Under the pieces are notes generated by a model that ran no database searches, was not told the DNA's origin, and saw only the letters and a list, made by a program, of their open reading frames with translations. A program made the position numbers and the translations under genes. A DNA stretch of 64,000 nt from contig JACGCN010000005.1 of the NCBI GenBank assembly GCA_014905825.1, positions 930,001-994,000 on the forward strand, given 5' to 3'. Origin of the DNA: Lyophyllum atratum (taxonomy: Eukaryota > Basidiomycota > Agaricomycetes > Agaricales > Lyophyllaceae). This document shows, one piece after another, positions 23,087-35,575 of this stretch. The stretch's first letter is position 1. Each line of letters starts with the position of its first letter.

Positions 23087-23916
23087 TCATGGCAACCATC
23101 CCCGAATCTGCTCATTCAACTGCTGGCCTGACCGTCCTCTCCAGAAATGCGAACCTCCAGGTATCTCAACTACTCTCAAACGACCTCCACCCGACTCTTC
23201 CTCAAGATTTTCCCTCCAATCCTTGTACTTTGATACCACAGTAAACTCATCTTGATCTCCATACACGATGAGCACGTTGGAATCAACGTTTCTGATAAGC
23301 TCCTTCAATTTAGCACTGTACGTGCTGGTATTGAACAGCGTAAGCCAACCACGAGGACCAAGAGGATACGAGATCAAGATGTGTGAGGTCTTGATGGTTG
23401 GAATGACGGGATGCAGAGAGGCGATGAGGGAGCCATGAGAATAACCCTAGAGGCCATCGTTAAGTACCACCACGAGAATGGCGAGTCATTGCACTCTGAT
23501 ACTTACAATGAGAACAAGCGATTCAATGCTAGATATCTTTTGAAGGGCCCAAGTCGCCAGCTCCTCAAGGTCCTCCGCTTCGCTGAAACCTGTGAAGGAT
23601 GACCATCCTTTGGATCTTCCAACGCCCCTAGAGTTGTATCGCAAGACGTAGTAATTTTCCGCTGTCAAGTGGTCTGCAAGCGATAGCAGAACCCTCCAAG
23701 ATAGCCAGCATTCAGACTTGGGTCGGAAAGCGGATGAGATTTGTAAACTCACGGATCATCCTTTTGACCACCAAGCCAGGACCACGGGTGGAGGCATATA
23801 GCCAACTTCACGCTCTCTGCCATCGCTGAAGGCGGGGCGATCTCAACTTCCAAGGATATCCCAGAGGGAAGCTTGACTACTTCCGTCATATCAGTGTGGG
23901 ATTCAACGTTGGACAT
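23087..23916 (-). CDS. alpha/beta-hydrolase
   Basis: Three exons, 23916-23753, 23693-23507 and 23446-23087, give 236 aa. It begins MSNVESHTDMTEVV and includes an oxyanion-type CLHPWSWLGG strand, LRYNSRGVGRSKG, the nucleophile elbow GYSHGS completed by splicing at 23446, an acid in YGDQDEFT, and a histidine in PGGSHFW near the C-terminus. That gives a complete Ser-Asp-His set. The size and the NSRGVG block resemble small dienelactone-hydrolase or KANL3/Tex30-like hydrolases. The substrate is unknown; no signal peptide is seen, so it is probably cytosolic. Its stop lies about 190 bases upstream of the neighbouring Pro/Ser/Thr-rich reading frame. Confidence 0.85.
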
Positions 23917-24790
23917 TGACGTCTGCACTGTAGCACGCGTTTAAAAATCCAAGCCCAGGTTTCCAGTGGCAGCAGCTAATGAACGACCTGCAAGCTTCAG
24001 CAACTCTCAGGCGACTTCTGGACAGCCAGAGCGCCGAAATACAAATGGAGATCCTAGTCACAGTCAAAATATCCTGTCAAGAATTGGATCCGACGTTCGT
24101 CGCACTGAAACGATGACATCGGTGTTTACTATGTTTACTAAGGTGCTATCTACCTCTGCTACAGAATAGCTAAGGACGTTCATAAAGACCGCCTCGGTAG
24201 ACCTAATGATAAGTGATGTAAGATAAAAGGTTCGCGTGGGGTAGCATGTTCTTCAGTCACGGGAATCAGATTTAGGAAGATGCCCCCGTAGTCGTCAGTT
24301 CTGAGGCACAAAATGACAGAACGGACTTGCTGGTATACTGATCGGTAAGTACTGTCGTCAACATATATTCAGCGGTTCGTTTTGCAGGTACGTATTTCGA
24401 ATTCCAGCCTCGTTTGTTCAACTAACGCATGTTACAAGCATGCCATGACCTCTTCCGAACTACCGAACTACCGAAATACTCGGTCATTAGAAGGTCAGTG
24501 CTTGATTAACACACCTGACCCTAGTTGATGAAGTTGCTTTCCAAAGGTGGTAATAACGCGGTCCTATGGGGCCGCATGTCTGACATTATTCCCTATATTG
24601 CCATTTTCGCCCGCGTCATGCTGGCTTCGCGAAGGGCCCCTACGTATACCCAAGTTAGTCATCCATACTGTCCACCTCAATGTGTCATGGTCCCACAGAC
24701 AATAATAATAGGAACGCTTCTCATCCACGCATCCACGGGTCTTAAGGCTGCTGCCCCACTTTCGGTCCCCACTTCACCAGCCCCTACACC
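23917..24790. other. divergent intergenic region upstream of P450
   Basis: About 870 bases between the divergent hydrolase and P450 genes. An open frame running into the P450 from 24525 is in a different frame and not supported. No TATA box is evident. Confidence 0.55.
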
Positions 24791-27362
24791 ATGCTTGCCC
24801 TCCTTATTCAGTGTATTGTCGTCTACCTCGCATCATGGACCCTCTGGCGCCTTTTACGTAGCTTCTTCGTCAAGAGCGACCTTGATAACATACCCGGGCC
24901 ACCGTCTGCCTCCTTTTGGAAGGGTGACTACTATTGCTCTCTTCTACGGCTTTCTGATGTCGTTTAATTCTCAATCGGCGCAGGGAACTTCGGAGAGGTC
25001 TTCAACCCCAACGCATGGGCCTTCCACCGGCGGATCGCAGAACGCTGTGTGTCCTCTTCCATCATGTCACTTCATTCAGTACTCACTCACCTCCAGATGG
25101 TCGGGTTGTACGGATTGACGCCTTGCTTGGTGTATGCAATGTCCTCACAGCATGATATATGAATTGCTGGCTCAAGCGCATCCAGGATAAGCAAGTGTAT
25201 GTCTTCGACCCGCAGGCAGTATATCACATTGTTGTCAAGGTCAGTAAATGCAGGTATTTCATCTGCACATTGCGAAACTCATTGGCGTCAGGATCAACAT
25301 ATTTACGAGGAAACATCTTCGTTTCTGGAGTAAGTTCTTTGATCAACTAACAAGCTGATAGCTAACCGTACGTGAAGGGGCAACCGTCTCTTTTTTGGAG
25401 ACGGACTATTGGCTACGCTAGGTCTCTCTTACAATTGTCCAGTTCAACTAGGTCTCATACCTTTTAACAGGCGAACAACATCGCAAGCAGCGGAAAATGC
25501 TTGCGCCAGCATTTTCGATTGCTCACATGCGGAATATGAGTATGTAACGGTCCGTAGGTTCGTTCTAGTTGCTGATACGTACCCATAGTCCCGATCTTCT
25601 ATGATGTGGCGCACAAGGTTCGGTTGCTATATATGGACATGGGTTGTGCCTGACCTTCATCCAGCTCCGTGACGGCATCGCGTCTAAAGTTGCAGACGGG
25701 CCACAGGAGGTATTTTGACTTCGCCACATCATGTTGAATGCGCAATGATGAAAACGCAGATAGATGTGGTCAATTGGATGACCCGCACCGCCCTGGAACT
25801 AATCGGTCAAAGTGGTCTAGGGCACTCTTTTGACACGCTAAAGGACAGCTCGGACGTACACCCATACAGCATCTCGGTGAAGAAGCTCATGTAGGTCTCT
25901 AGAACGAGATAATAGATTCTGTCTAACGCGGATGATACAGCCCCGCAGCGTTTCCCCTTTTCTTCGTTCGCTCATACCTGCTCTCAACACTCGTGAAGAT
26001 TGGTACACCCAAATTCCGAAGGTTTATTGTTGACATGATGCCGTTCTGGAAAAGTATCCGACAGCTTCGGGATATCATCGATGTTATACACAATACGTCC
26101 GTGGAAATATTTGAGGAGAAGAAGAAAGCTCTCGAAAACGGAGTCACTAGTGTCGGTGGAGGGAGGGATATCATGAGCATCATGAGTAAGTGCTACGTTT
26201 CTAGCCTGCATCTTTCTTGATGTCGAGCTTGTTTTCCTTCCAGTGAAGGCAAATATGGAAGCGTCACCTGAAGACCGTCTGCCTGACGCAGACCTCCTTG
26301 GTCAGGTACGTGGTATTCCACAGCGGATACACCGACTTTCAAAGTAATTTCTGATTCCCTTGAAGATGTCGTACGTCCCTCTTTAACGTACAAGAGTGAT
26401 GCCGTATCTTACTGATGTGTCGTGCAGAACTCTCACCTTTGCTGCCATGGATACTACATCCGGTGCTCTTTCCCGAGTTTTGCACCTTCTGGCGACACAT
26501 CCAGAGGTCCAGGAGAAGCTTCGTCAAGAGATTGTTTCGGCCCGACAGGCAGATGGAGATTTATCTTACGATGAAATCAGTACGTTGCCATTGTTGGATG
26601 CAGTGTGCCGGGAGACTCTGCGCATGTGAGGATGAATTGGCATCCATACGCCACGTCTAACAAAGGACACTTTACGACAGGTTTCCGCCCTTCCCCAATA
26701 TCATCCGAACGTAAGCATCTATTGCTATAGACAAGTACCGTACGAGATAACGTCTTTTTACCATCACAGGACTCGCCAGAACGTAAGCATGCCTCTCATG
26801 GAGCCTATCACAGGCATCGACGGACGCGAAATGCACGAAATCGTAATTCCGAAGAATACCAACGTCATCATATCAGTGCTGAACTGCAACCGCGACCCTA
26901 GTCTATGGGGTCGGGATTCACATGAATGGAAGCCTGAGAGGTGGTTGAAGCCTTTGCCGCAAGCTCTTATGGATGCACATATCCCAGGGATCTACTCTCA
27001 CCTGTATGTTGTTCATACTATTCACAGGGGCTCACCCGCTCATGATATGCAGGATGACCTTCCTCGGAGGTGGGAGGGCATGCATGTATGTTCCCGTTAT
27101 TGTTTTTTTCCTGAATACTTTAGCTGACGATCTCTCAGCGGCTTCAAATTCTCCCAGCTGGAGATGAGTAGGTGATTCCATCGGTCTCCAGGTATCTTCT
27201 AACGGTATCCTCATAGAGGTTGTGCTCGCTGTTCTCATTTCGCATTTCCGGTTCTCGCTCGCCGAGAAGGAGATATTCTGGGAGATGACTGGTATACTTA
27301 CCCCGACCGTTAAAGGAGGGCCTAAGTATCCTCAGCTTCCCCTCCAAGTTTCCCTAGTTTAG
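24791..27362 (+). CDS. cytochrome P450 monooxygenase
   Basis: Nineteen exons: 24791-24923, 24984-25046, 25097-25131, 25186-25239, 25292-25329, 25378-25421, 25471-25539, 25589-25617, 25665-25709, 25760-25890, 25941-26185, 26244-26305, 26366-26370, 26428-26625, 26681-26710, 26770-27003, 27053-27085, 27139-27167 and 27217-27362. They give 540 aa with every phase consistent. An N-terminal membrane anchor (MLALLIQCIVVYLASW) is followed by the hinge IPGPPSASFWKG. Other landmarks: helix C region EQHRKQRKMLAPAF, I-helix AAMDTTS (about residue 325), K-helix ETLR (about 380), HEWKPERW, and heme loop FLGGGRACIGF with the cysteine ligand near 482. It would be ER-bound and reductase-dependent. The sequence recalls agaricomycete fatty-acid or terpene oxidising clans; substrate unknown. 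No terpene cyclase or other biosynthetic gene is adjacent. Confidence 0.95.
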
Positions 27363-27931
27363 ACTGTTACCCTGAGTCTGCAGAAGTACCTAAACTCGAA
27401 TCTAGCTGTCTTGCGCGTAACTCGCAATCTTGGATCATAAGAATCGGAAGTTCTGTCTTTAGATTGCGTGTGGCCGGTAATTACTAGCAAGACGACTGGC
27501 GATAATCGTAAAGGTGAGATTTCAAATCCCCTTACTCCCATACAAGGTAGAAATTAGGATGCGTGAGTGGTTCCACATGGGTCTTTCCGCTTCGAGAGTT
27601 CGGACTGCCAGAGAGGTAACGTATACATGACATACCACTTAAGATGCGCCAAAGAAATGACTATATACTCTCTACTTCTCCTTGGAATAGGACTTGGAAT
27701 AAAATGGGCTGTTAACAAAGGACAAGTTTTCTGTACCAATCCGAGGCCCAACATGGCGCGCACGTTTTGAGCTGCATGGTGATGGTGTCGGCGACAAGTC
27801 TAAACCCCAGAGACAGATAAGTCATGTGGAGGGAGACTTCGGTTTTGTAGCAGGCAAATGTGCTGTGACTATGAGCCCAATGTGAACGTGATATATATGT
27901 ATACAGCGAGTAAGTCCAGCGGCTCCTGGAA
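27363..27931. other. convergent intergenic region
   Basis: About 570 bases between the stops of the P450 and eIF6 genes. Nothing but presumed 3' UTRs. Confidence 0.6.
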
Positions 27932-28885
27932 TTATGCCCAGTTGTCGATAAGGGAATCCCGCATCTCTCCAATGACCGCCGTGGAGTCGTGTCCTTGTAG
28001 TTCTGCAACGAAAGATGAGAGATGGGACGAGATCAAGTGACCTGTAAGACGCACTGAAGGTTGCCTCTATCACGCTGATCTCTGTGGCCGTTGTCTCGAG
28101 ACCGGTGAACGCACACCAATCATTCACCACCAGACCTGCACCAATCACATCTGAACCCCGATTCACTGTTCCAGCCTAAGATGATGCATATGTTAAAAAT
28201 TCGGACGGGGAAGCCGTAGGGCGCCAAGGTACGCACGACGAGAGGTATTTGCAATAGACTGCTCAGCTCATCCTGGTCCTGTATACTCGTCTTGGGGTGC
28301 ACGAGACCACCCTGATTTGTGATGGCACAGTAGCTGCCCACTAGGACGTTATCCGCGATCGTCTGCCTGAACACCTCGACTTTCAGCACGTCCGCGATAA
28401 TCTCCTCCGTCTCGCGATCAACATCGGGGTGCACAAGTGCGACGTAGTCGTTACATGCGATGACGTTTCCGAGCGCGGACAGCCGCTCTTCCACCCGCTG
28501 GATCGCGACAGCCTCAGGTAGGGCGTTGCGTAGATGTTGAAGTTCTTGATCGGTTGTTGTCGAAGGGACGAGGAGACCGTGCCGGTTTCCTATCCTAGAC
28601 TAAGAACGGTCGAGATGATTAAAAAGAAGGTTAAGCACCTGCGGTTAGGCGACCGATTATCCGTGTTCCTCCAATGCTGGTGTGCACGATTGGAATAACG
28701 TCGCCGAGTTCACTCTCGAATGCGGAGTAAAAGTTGGTGCTGCCCTGGATTGCAGCCAGGCAGTAGCTGTTTGTGAGTTTGGCGAATACACCAATGTCGC
28801 TGTGGTTTTCGAATTGAAGACCTAGATAAGATAACAGTCAGATTGTTATCGAAGGATGTGCGATGCCAGTCGTACGGGTGGCCAT
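27932..28885 (-). CDS. TIF6: eukaryotic translation initiation factor 6
   Basis: Five exons, 28885-28876, 28821-28639, 28589-28237, 28175-28055 and 28002-27932, give exactly 245 aa, the length of human eIF6 and yeast Tif6. The first coding exon is only 10 nt (Met-Ala-Thr plus one base). Conserved blocks: [83 protein letters not shown] and the C-terminal [10 protein letters not shown]. It binds the pre-60S subunit in the nucleolus and cytoplasm and prevents premature joining to 40S. It is divergent from NDUFAF7, sharing a 245-base spacer. Confidence 0.97.
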
Positions 28886-29130
28886 GGCGTATAGAGTGGC
28901 AAAGAGATGTGCTAGAGTAGTTTTGAGGGATAGGAAGAGGAGATGGGTTGAGGAAAAAAGCTGCTGAGTGATCGGAGGAGGCTGATCAGATTCAGTTTTG
29001 AGATCTCGCCTGTGTGACACTATGTCACAACGGTCCCGACGTAAACGTTTAGACCTCCACACCTGGACCATCAGACTGACAAGACGCGACTGGGTCTGAC
29101 TCGAGACCGTCTTCCTCGCAAGCTTTGACT
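28886..29130. promoter_or_regulatory. shared divergent promoter, eIF6 / NDUFAF7
   Basis: 245 bases separate the two ATGs on opposite strands, so both promoters must overlap here. No TATA box is seen. Confidence 0.5.
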
Positions 29131-30885
29131 ATGCTATTCCCGTTTGCCGCGTTCCGGGCACGGAACCGCGCGTTACCGGCCTTGCGTTCTCTTGCCAGCG
29201 TGAAACGGCAATTACCACAGCCATGGGGAATCCGACGTTATGTTGGAGAGGCTACGGCTCCTCCGCGGACGCGACTTGAAAAGCACATCCTCGACAGCAT
29301 CAAGGTGCTTTGATGTCTTCTTCGGATATGTCCTTTTAACTAACAGTGAGGTAGGCAACTGGCCCAATATCATTCTCGACGTACATGCAGGTCTGTCTCT
29401 CGGACCCGACGTACGGATACTACATGAACCCCGAGAATCATGTATTTGGCCCTCATGGCGACTTCATCACGAGTCCAGAAATCAGCCAGGTTTTCGGCGA
29501 GGTAACCTTTCCGCTAACTCGTGCGACTGCTAGAAGTGACGAGCCACCAGTTCTCTACCTAGCTTGTGGCGGTATGGTTTTTGACCCAGTGGCGACTTGC
29601 GGGAATGCCATCTGCAGTCCGCTTGGTCGAACTGGGACCTGGAAGGGGAACGTTAATGTCGGATATCGTGCGGGTGCGTATTTACCATTTACTCGCTCTG
29701 TGTCTCGGACCGAATTGAGTTGTCTTATCTACTTTCTAGGTCATCTCCTTGATCACCTCAGGGATGAAGGGGACCCAAATCAAAGAGATCCACCTGGTGG
29801 AGACGAGCGAGGCTATGCGTAAGGTCCAGGAAGAAAAAATAGGCTCTTTCGCTGAGAAGGCAGGGTGCCGTTTGCATTGGCACAATGATGTTGACACAAT
29901 CGAACCTTCCAACACCTTCTCTATGGTGGTGGCGCATGAATTTTTCGACGCCCTTCCCTTTTACCTGCTTCAAGTACATCTTCACCACATCTGCTCGGTT
30001 CTCGTCTCACTGACCATTTCCTATTCAGAAAGCTGAAAAGAACACGTGGCATGAGGTGATGGTTGCCTCTGCGCTTGACCCCATCAAGGATCCCCGCCCA
30101 CATTCTGAACCTGAACCTACCAACGAAACATCCTTGGCCCTAGCAGATCCTGAATTAGTCTACCCCCGATTCCGCCGAGTACTCTCCCCCGAAGCCACCC
30201 CTGCGTCGATTGGCGCGTCACGCCTATCTCCTCGTTATGCTGACCTTCCCGTTGGGTCGTTCCTGGAGGTTTCCCCGTGGTCCCATTACAAGGCGAGGAA
30301 ACTTGCGGCGCTTGTGGGTACATCAATAATGTCTGCCGAATCGGGGGAAACTATGCCTCCTACTGGTGGAGGTTGTGGTCTAATTATAGACTATGGTGAT
30401 GCGACAGCGTTCGGCGACTCGTTCAGGGTGAGCGATAGTCCACCACTTAATGTGTATTCTCTTACTGATCACCTTATGTCTAGGCTTTCCAAGGCCATAA
30501 AATTGTGGACGTGTTCCACCAACCAGGGGAAAGCGACGTCACTACCAACGTCGACTTTGCTCTTCTCAAGGAAGCCATGGGCGACGCTGGTACGTCTCAC
30601 ATCCCAATTGACAATATACCGCTTTCTCATTTCGATGCAGTTAGGACTCTTGGCCCGATATCCCAGGCCGAGTTTCTATCGAAGATGGGCATTGAGGTGC
30701 GCGTTGCTGAACTGGTTCGCAAGGCACAGAATGAGGAGCGGCGCGATGCGATCCTAAACGCAGCAAATAGGCTCGTGGATCCAGCGGGGATGGGTAAAGA
30801 GTACAAGGTGATGGGATTCACGAGTATCCACGGCGTAGATCCTTTACAGGAGATGTATCCCTTTGCTACCGAAGTCAATTCATAA
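29131..30885 (+). CDS. NDUFAF7/MidA-type mitochondrial protein arginine methyltransferase
   Basis: Seven exons, 29131-29304, 29355-29501, 29563-29673, 29740-29973, 30029-30427, 30484-30589 and 30641-30885, give 471 aa. An Arg-rich presequence (MLFPFAAFRARNRALPALRS) indicates mitochondrial import. Family blocks: GPISFSTYMQVCLSDPTYGYY, GDFITSPEISQVFGE, the SAM-binding VELGPGRGTLMSDI (residues about 129-142), HEFFDALPF, and late VDVFHQPGESDVTTNVDF. The human enzyme symmetrically dimethylates NDUFS2 during complex I assembly; the same role is inferred here. Confidence 0.95.
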
Positions 30886-31052
30886 TTACTTAAATAGTTT
30901 CAGTGCGTTGTGTCACGTTTATAAGGAGCGTTGCCCGCTCAAATCCTCCTGCTTTGTTGTATCGATAGTTCAATGGTAAGGAGATGGGAGTCGTCATAAT
31001 TAGTTGCAGAGCATCGATCCATTCCCATAAATTGTGTGGTAGTCCGGCAAGG

Positions 31053-31955
31053 CTACGGGCTCCTTCTACGTCCATGTTCCCTTTCAGACCGATGACCTTG
31101 TCTTCCCCGGGATGAATTTGGTCGATGGCTCGTTCGTGGAGACAGAGACCGAGAACTACGTCTCCTTCTCCGTTCACCTTCCTCTCCCCGTTTACCACGT
31201 TGTTTCGAACCCCGCTGCTTCTCGTTGTGACTTCGATCTGGGAGCCCCACATCGGCGTCCTCCGTCTTCACCTCCAACTCCACACCATCCTTCCCTTTCC
31301 GCTCTTTCGGTGTTCGCGCTCCTGCACGTGCACCCGGCCCTGCTGACTCCTCTGCTTCCTCGACCAGGTCCACCCCCTTACCTCTCTCCTTCCGCCGCTT
31401 CCACATGAGCTTATCGAAGCATCTCGGGCACAGCACAACTTTCACTAGTGCGGATTTGTTCTCTCCGCGCTCCACATACGTGAAGGGAAGCTCCAGGGTC
31501 GTCAGGGTTGGCGCGGAGGAACGCTGGGGAAGGTGGTCTGGGAGAGGGTGGTGGTGCTCACAGCGGGTGTTGCCACAGGTGGTTTCGCCCGCGCCCGAAA
31601 GGACTTCGTTATCGGTGCGCCAGCGCAGCGCCAACTATTGGGGTGAAGTAGGTTAGATGAGACGGGAGGGGAGGTGTAAGGAGGCGCACGTTGCCGGTCT
31701 TGTAGTGTTTGAGATCGCATACAGCGTATTCGCGGTAGAGACTGGCGTAGTACTTAGAGGCGAGTTGTTCCTCCCATGAAAGACCTTTAGGATCATCTTC
31801 GTCACGAAGGAATCTTGTCAGCTTGTCAACTTCTAGTACCCTAATTAGCAGAATAATGATAGGTACCTGTGTGCGGCTTTCAAGATTTCAAATTCGGTCA
31901 CCCCCCGCGGGGGAATTGCCTTGGACGCGCTTCCGTGGTGGTATAACGCCATCAT
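31053..31955 (-). CDS. FRA10AC1-like nuclear protein
   Basis: Three exons, 31955-31867, 31813-31690 and 31634-31053, give 264 aa. Family features: ASKYYASLYREYAVCDLKHY, ALRWRTDNEVLSGAG, the Cys pair TTCGNTRCEHH, and FTYVERGENKSALVKVVLCPRC with CX2C, which together suggest a zinc site. The C-terminal 90 residues are rich in Arg, Ser, Lys and Glu (RRRRSSRSLSPR), as in RS-type nuclear proteins. Human FRA10AC1 is nuclear and linked to splicing; the role here is inferred. The start is a double ATG at 31955 and 31952. It is convergent with NDUFAF7, 167 bases apart. Confidence 0.9.
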
Positions 31956-34803
31956 TCGTAGGGTGCTGCGTCGCCGAGATGTGAAAGGACAAGATGCTGC
32001 AAGGTCGCGGTCTGGTCACGGTGACTTGTAAGTTGTAAGAGATGCAGCGTGCGAAATTTGACCCTTATTTACTTCCGGCTTTGTCGGCGATTTGTGTTTG
32101 GACCGTGACCGCGCACATTTTCGACGGCAGCATTTGGCCAAGCCTGAAAATTCAGAAGAGGCTGGTTATAATCTTATGCACACCGTAATCACGCGAAACT
32201 ACTGTACGCGTGAAGTTATGAACTGAATTTCGTTTAGAGGGGGCGTTGCATATTCCGAATTGGGAGCCTTGGATTTGACTCATACCAGGTTGATCGTTTT
32301 TAGTGTGGCGCGGTATTTCCAAGAACCCCACAGTGAAGACCAGGAATTATGAGAGCTATTAAGGAGTCCCAGCTAGGGCTGCAAAGCTGCAAAGCCACGG
32401 CGCAGGTATGCGCGCATTGTAGTGACCGGCGATCCAATGATAGCTGGGATGGTAGAGTGAATGGATAAACATATGGTAAAGCGGAATTATGGTATTGAAC
32501 ACAGAACTGCGCACCGCGACGGCATGGTCACCAGAAGCCACGTTAAATTGTCCTTGGTCCAAATGGGAAGCAATCACTGGCATGCGAAAATGGGCGCAGT
32601 CCTTAGGGGCTCTCGTCGAACGTGATATCGAGGTCGATGGTTCCGCGATGCAATTGCTATTGGCCGGACAAAGACGTCGACGCAGCGTCATCAACGAGGG
32701 ATATTTGTTTGATTTAGTTTATATCATAAGTATAAGAAGGTTGCGTCTCAAATGCTTTATTACCACTAGCGATAGCAGGACGCGCTGAATGAATGCTGTA
32801 TTCTTCGCCAGTTATTGCCGTACCTTCGAGGAAGCGAACACGGGCATATCGTATGTGACAGAATCCATACCCATCTGGATCTACATCCTGACCTCCCTCA
32901 ACAGTGTCGTTGGGACAGGAGGGATTCCAAAATAAACCAAGGACGAAAATAAACCAGAATGACGAGGATCATAGGGGCTACAAGGCCCCGATGTATTGCC
33001 ATCTGGACCATGAATAGCTTTTCCTTTATCGTCGCAATGAATATGCAGATTTAAGCACAAGCTGTCGGCGTTGTCCTTCATGCAGCGTTTCCATGTTCAC
33101 AATCTGTGTACTGAAGTGATGTATATATACGAAGGCCTCGCCACGATGGTTGAGAAGTCGGACAGGCTCCAATCAGCGCAGAAAAAGAGCTCGAGAATAG
33201 TGGCGTCATGGAACTCGATAGAATGACCGCACTGCGGGCTTCCGCACATCGCCATTCGTATTGTTACAGACGAAATGGGTTTAGGTGGTTTTCGGGTCAC
33301 CCTGCTGACCTGACTCGTGTTACGCTTCCTGGAAGAAGCCTTCGCAGAATATGATTCTAGGGTCTCGGAACCTTAAGCTCAACCAAAATCGTACGTATTG
33401 ACACAGCGGCCCAAATTGAGGGGGGAAAGCGCCGATAGGAGGTCTCCTAAGATAGCGGTCAAACTTATGTACGTGGATAAATCATCCTGAGCTGGAAACT
33501 GCAGGGTTCTAGCTTCAGGCTGGCCGTTGCCGGAGAACTCTATCGTCCGTTTGGGCATGGATGACTGAAGGACATGGTAGAGCCACGTACTGAACATATG
33601 TCAGCTTCATCGCTGTTGATCTAAAGTCCGTGATTGAGAAGCACGATCAGCGGACTACGGATCGCCTTATTTACTGAGGATTGGGGAGGGTCAACCGTGG
33701 TGAATTCGAGATCATAAAAGGAACTAACGCACAGATCTAAGGCTGTGTCGCAATGCGTTCGTCGTTCGAGGGTGGGATACTCGCAGCAAACCTTCCATGC
33801 CTATGCATAAGGAATCTCCCGGAAGGTCTCGTGCCCTCCTCCGCATTGATCTTCCAGTTGGTGGTACCTAGAAAGAACACTGATCTCTGACATGGGAGAT
33901 CAGCTTGTCGCACAAAGAGTTTGGTAAGTACTGAAGCGAGGTATTTCCATATCCGGTTATCACCCCGCAGACTTCTCTTCAATCGGTGGCCGGAAGAAGC
34001 TCCCAGTCCCAAACGCACCGCGTCAAGTCTAGGTGCTAGTGTTGAGAGTCACATAGCCTAAGTACGCCATCCAGGTGCCCATAGCCGTGGTATCGGGACA
34101 GCAGTCTGGCAGTAGTGCTTCAGCATTAGCTTATCGGTCAAGCCTCGGGTGTTGTAGACCCTGACGATGTCAGCGAAGATGTGAGTTGTATATTTGGACC
34201 TATTGTGCCAGAAGAGACCCTGGATCGTGGGTTGAAGAATGCCTCGTGCCTGGGAGCTCAAATTGATTGAGATTTGGAGACTTTGGGGTTGCGCGATAGT
34301 TGAGGATAGTTGCGTCGAAAAGATGGAAAGGATTGAGAGCTCGAGGATAGGCTCCGAGGCTGGACGTTACGAGACTCAATAACCGGCCGAACCGCGTACG
34401 AAAGCTCGATAGCTATCAATGATGCGGTATCCTGAGCAGGCCGCGGCCCTGTATGGTGGATCTAGATCATGCGACTAGATCAAGTAACGGAACCCCGACA
34501 TAGCGTCTCGGCACAGAGCGAAGTGCTGTGACTGCTGGAACATCTTCAGAATCCGAATCAGAGGACAGTGATTGCTGGGGTATGGTTGGTGGTCGCTGGT
34601 CTGTGCGTGAGGAGATCGGGGAGACTGGATGCAAGGGGTAAGACTCTTAAATATTAGAGGTGAAATGAATTACGACATGTCAAATTCAAGTCCGCCGGGC
34701 ACGTGGATATTGGAGTCGCCGCCCTATATATACGAGCCGTCTGACCGATCCACTGCATTTCACCCCTCTCCTTTACTCCAGTCCTTTAACTGCCCCGTAT
34801 AAA
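31956..34803. other. long intergenic region without a supported gene
   Basis: About 2.8 kb. Several minus-strand open frames at 32881-34260 (60-95 codons) could be exons of an unknown gene, but I found no domain and no convincing chain of joins. The one at 34058-34261 also lacks an ATG at its start. The right end holds the promoter of the next gene. Confidence 0.5.
34725..34732 (+). promoter_or_regulatory. TATA box of Ser/Pro-rich protein gene
   Basis: TATATATA lies 79 bases upstream of the ATG at 34804, followed by a CT-rich stretch (CCCCTCTCCTTTACTCC) typical of fungal transcription starts. Confidence 0.55.
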
Positions 34804-35575
34804 ATGGCTAGCAATAACAATCACGATTCCCAGGATTTTGTCAAGCATTCAGATCCAATCACAATAAACACTTCCGCCCGTAGAGCTCGCTCCGTCTCAG
34901 TTTCCTCTGGATCTTCAAGCTCTGAGGGTTCATCGCCGGAGCTCAAGACGCCTTCTTCCGGTTCTCATCGAATGAGTTTACCTTCTCCCGGAAGTTCACC
35001 CATCTTATCGTATTTCCTGGCTCAATCACCAACGAAGACTCCAGCAACCGCAACGTTTCCATTCAACCGTAAATTTGGTCCACCTCCCGTCTTCGAAGGT
35101 GATATCATCTTCTGGTCCTTATCGCAGTAGTAGCTAATATTTTACGTCATAGAGGAGGAAGCTGAAGTCCCAGCCGCCCATCATGCGCGACGCGCGAGTA
35201 CGACGGTCGCCGGGCGATTCACACAATCACAACCCACTGCTCTCCCTGATCCCCAGTTTGAACGCGGATCAGGTCTTTTGCGGAGGCTCTCCTTAAGTAC
35301 CGGAGCTTTCGCAAAGGTGAGTCCTTTCTGGCTTATCCTTGTATGCAGGATTCATGCTCACGGTTCTTGTTTCTTAGACGCCCGGCGAAGGACGTCCCTC
35401 ACCTCCATCCCCTCCCCCTAACACTGCTGTGAGCCCCACCCCAAAATCCATGCCTTTCTCTCGTGATACCAAGCCACGTCGCTCTGCTACAATCAATGAA
35501 GGCTCTAAGGCTCGTCGGGCACCCTCACCCATGGGTGAACGGATTCTGAAGGGTCATTTTGACGGCTTCAACTAA
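34804..35575 (+). CDS. small Ser/Pro-rich protein of unknown function
   Basis: Three exons, 34804-35098, 35153-35316 and 35378-35575, give 218 aa. It has many short phospho-site-like motifs (SPELKTP, SLPSPGSSPI, RRLSLSTGAF, PRRSATINEG) and ends PSPMGERILKGHFDGFN. No folded domain is visible. The density of R-x-x-S and S-P sites suggests a disordered kinase-regulated protein, which is inference. Good TATA box, CT-rich leader and clean splice phases support a real gene. Confidence 0.85.

Noticed and set aside
24525..25118. Plus-strand 197-codon open frame over the P450 start
   Set aside because: It is in a different frame from the anchor and hinge of the P450 and crosses its first intron.
27480..27545. 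tRNA-like TTCAAATCC element
   Set aside because: No pairing T-arm stem or cloverleaf could be formed around it.
32881..34261. Chain of minus-strand short open frames as a hidden gene
   Set aside because: I could not join them with consistent phases, one lacks an ATG start, and no motif was recognised.
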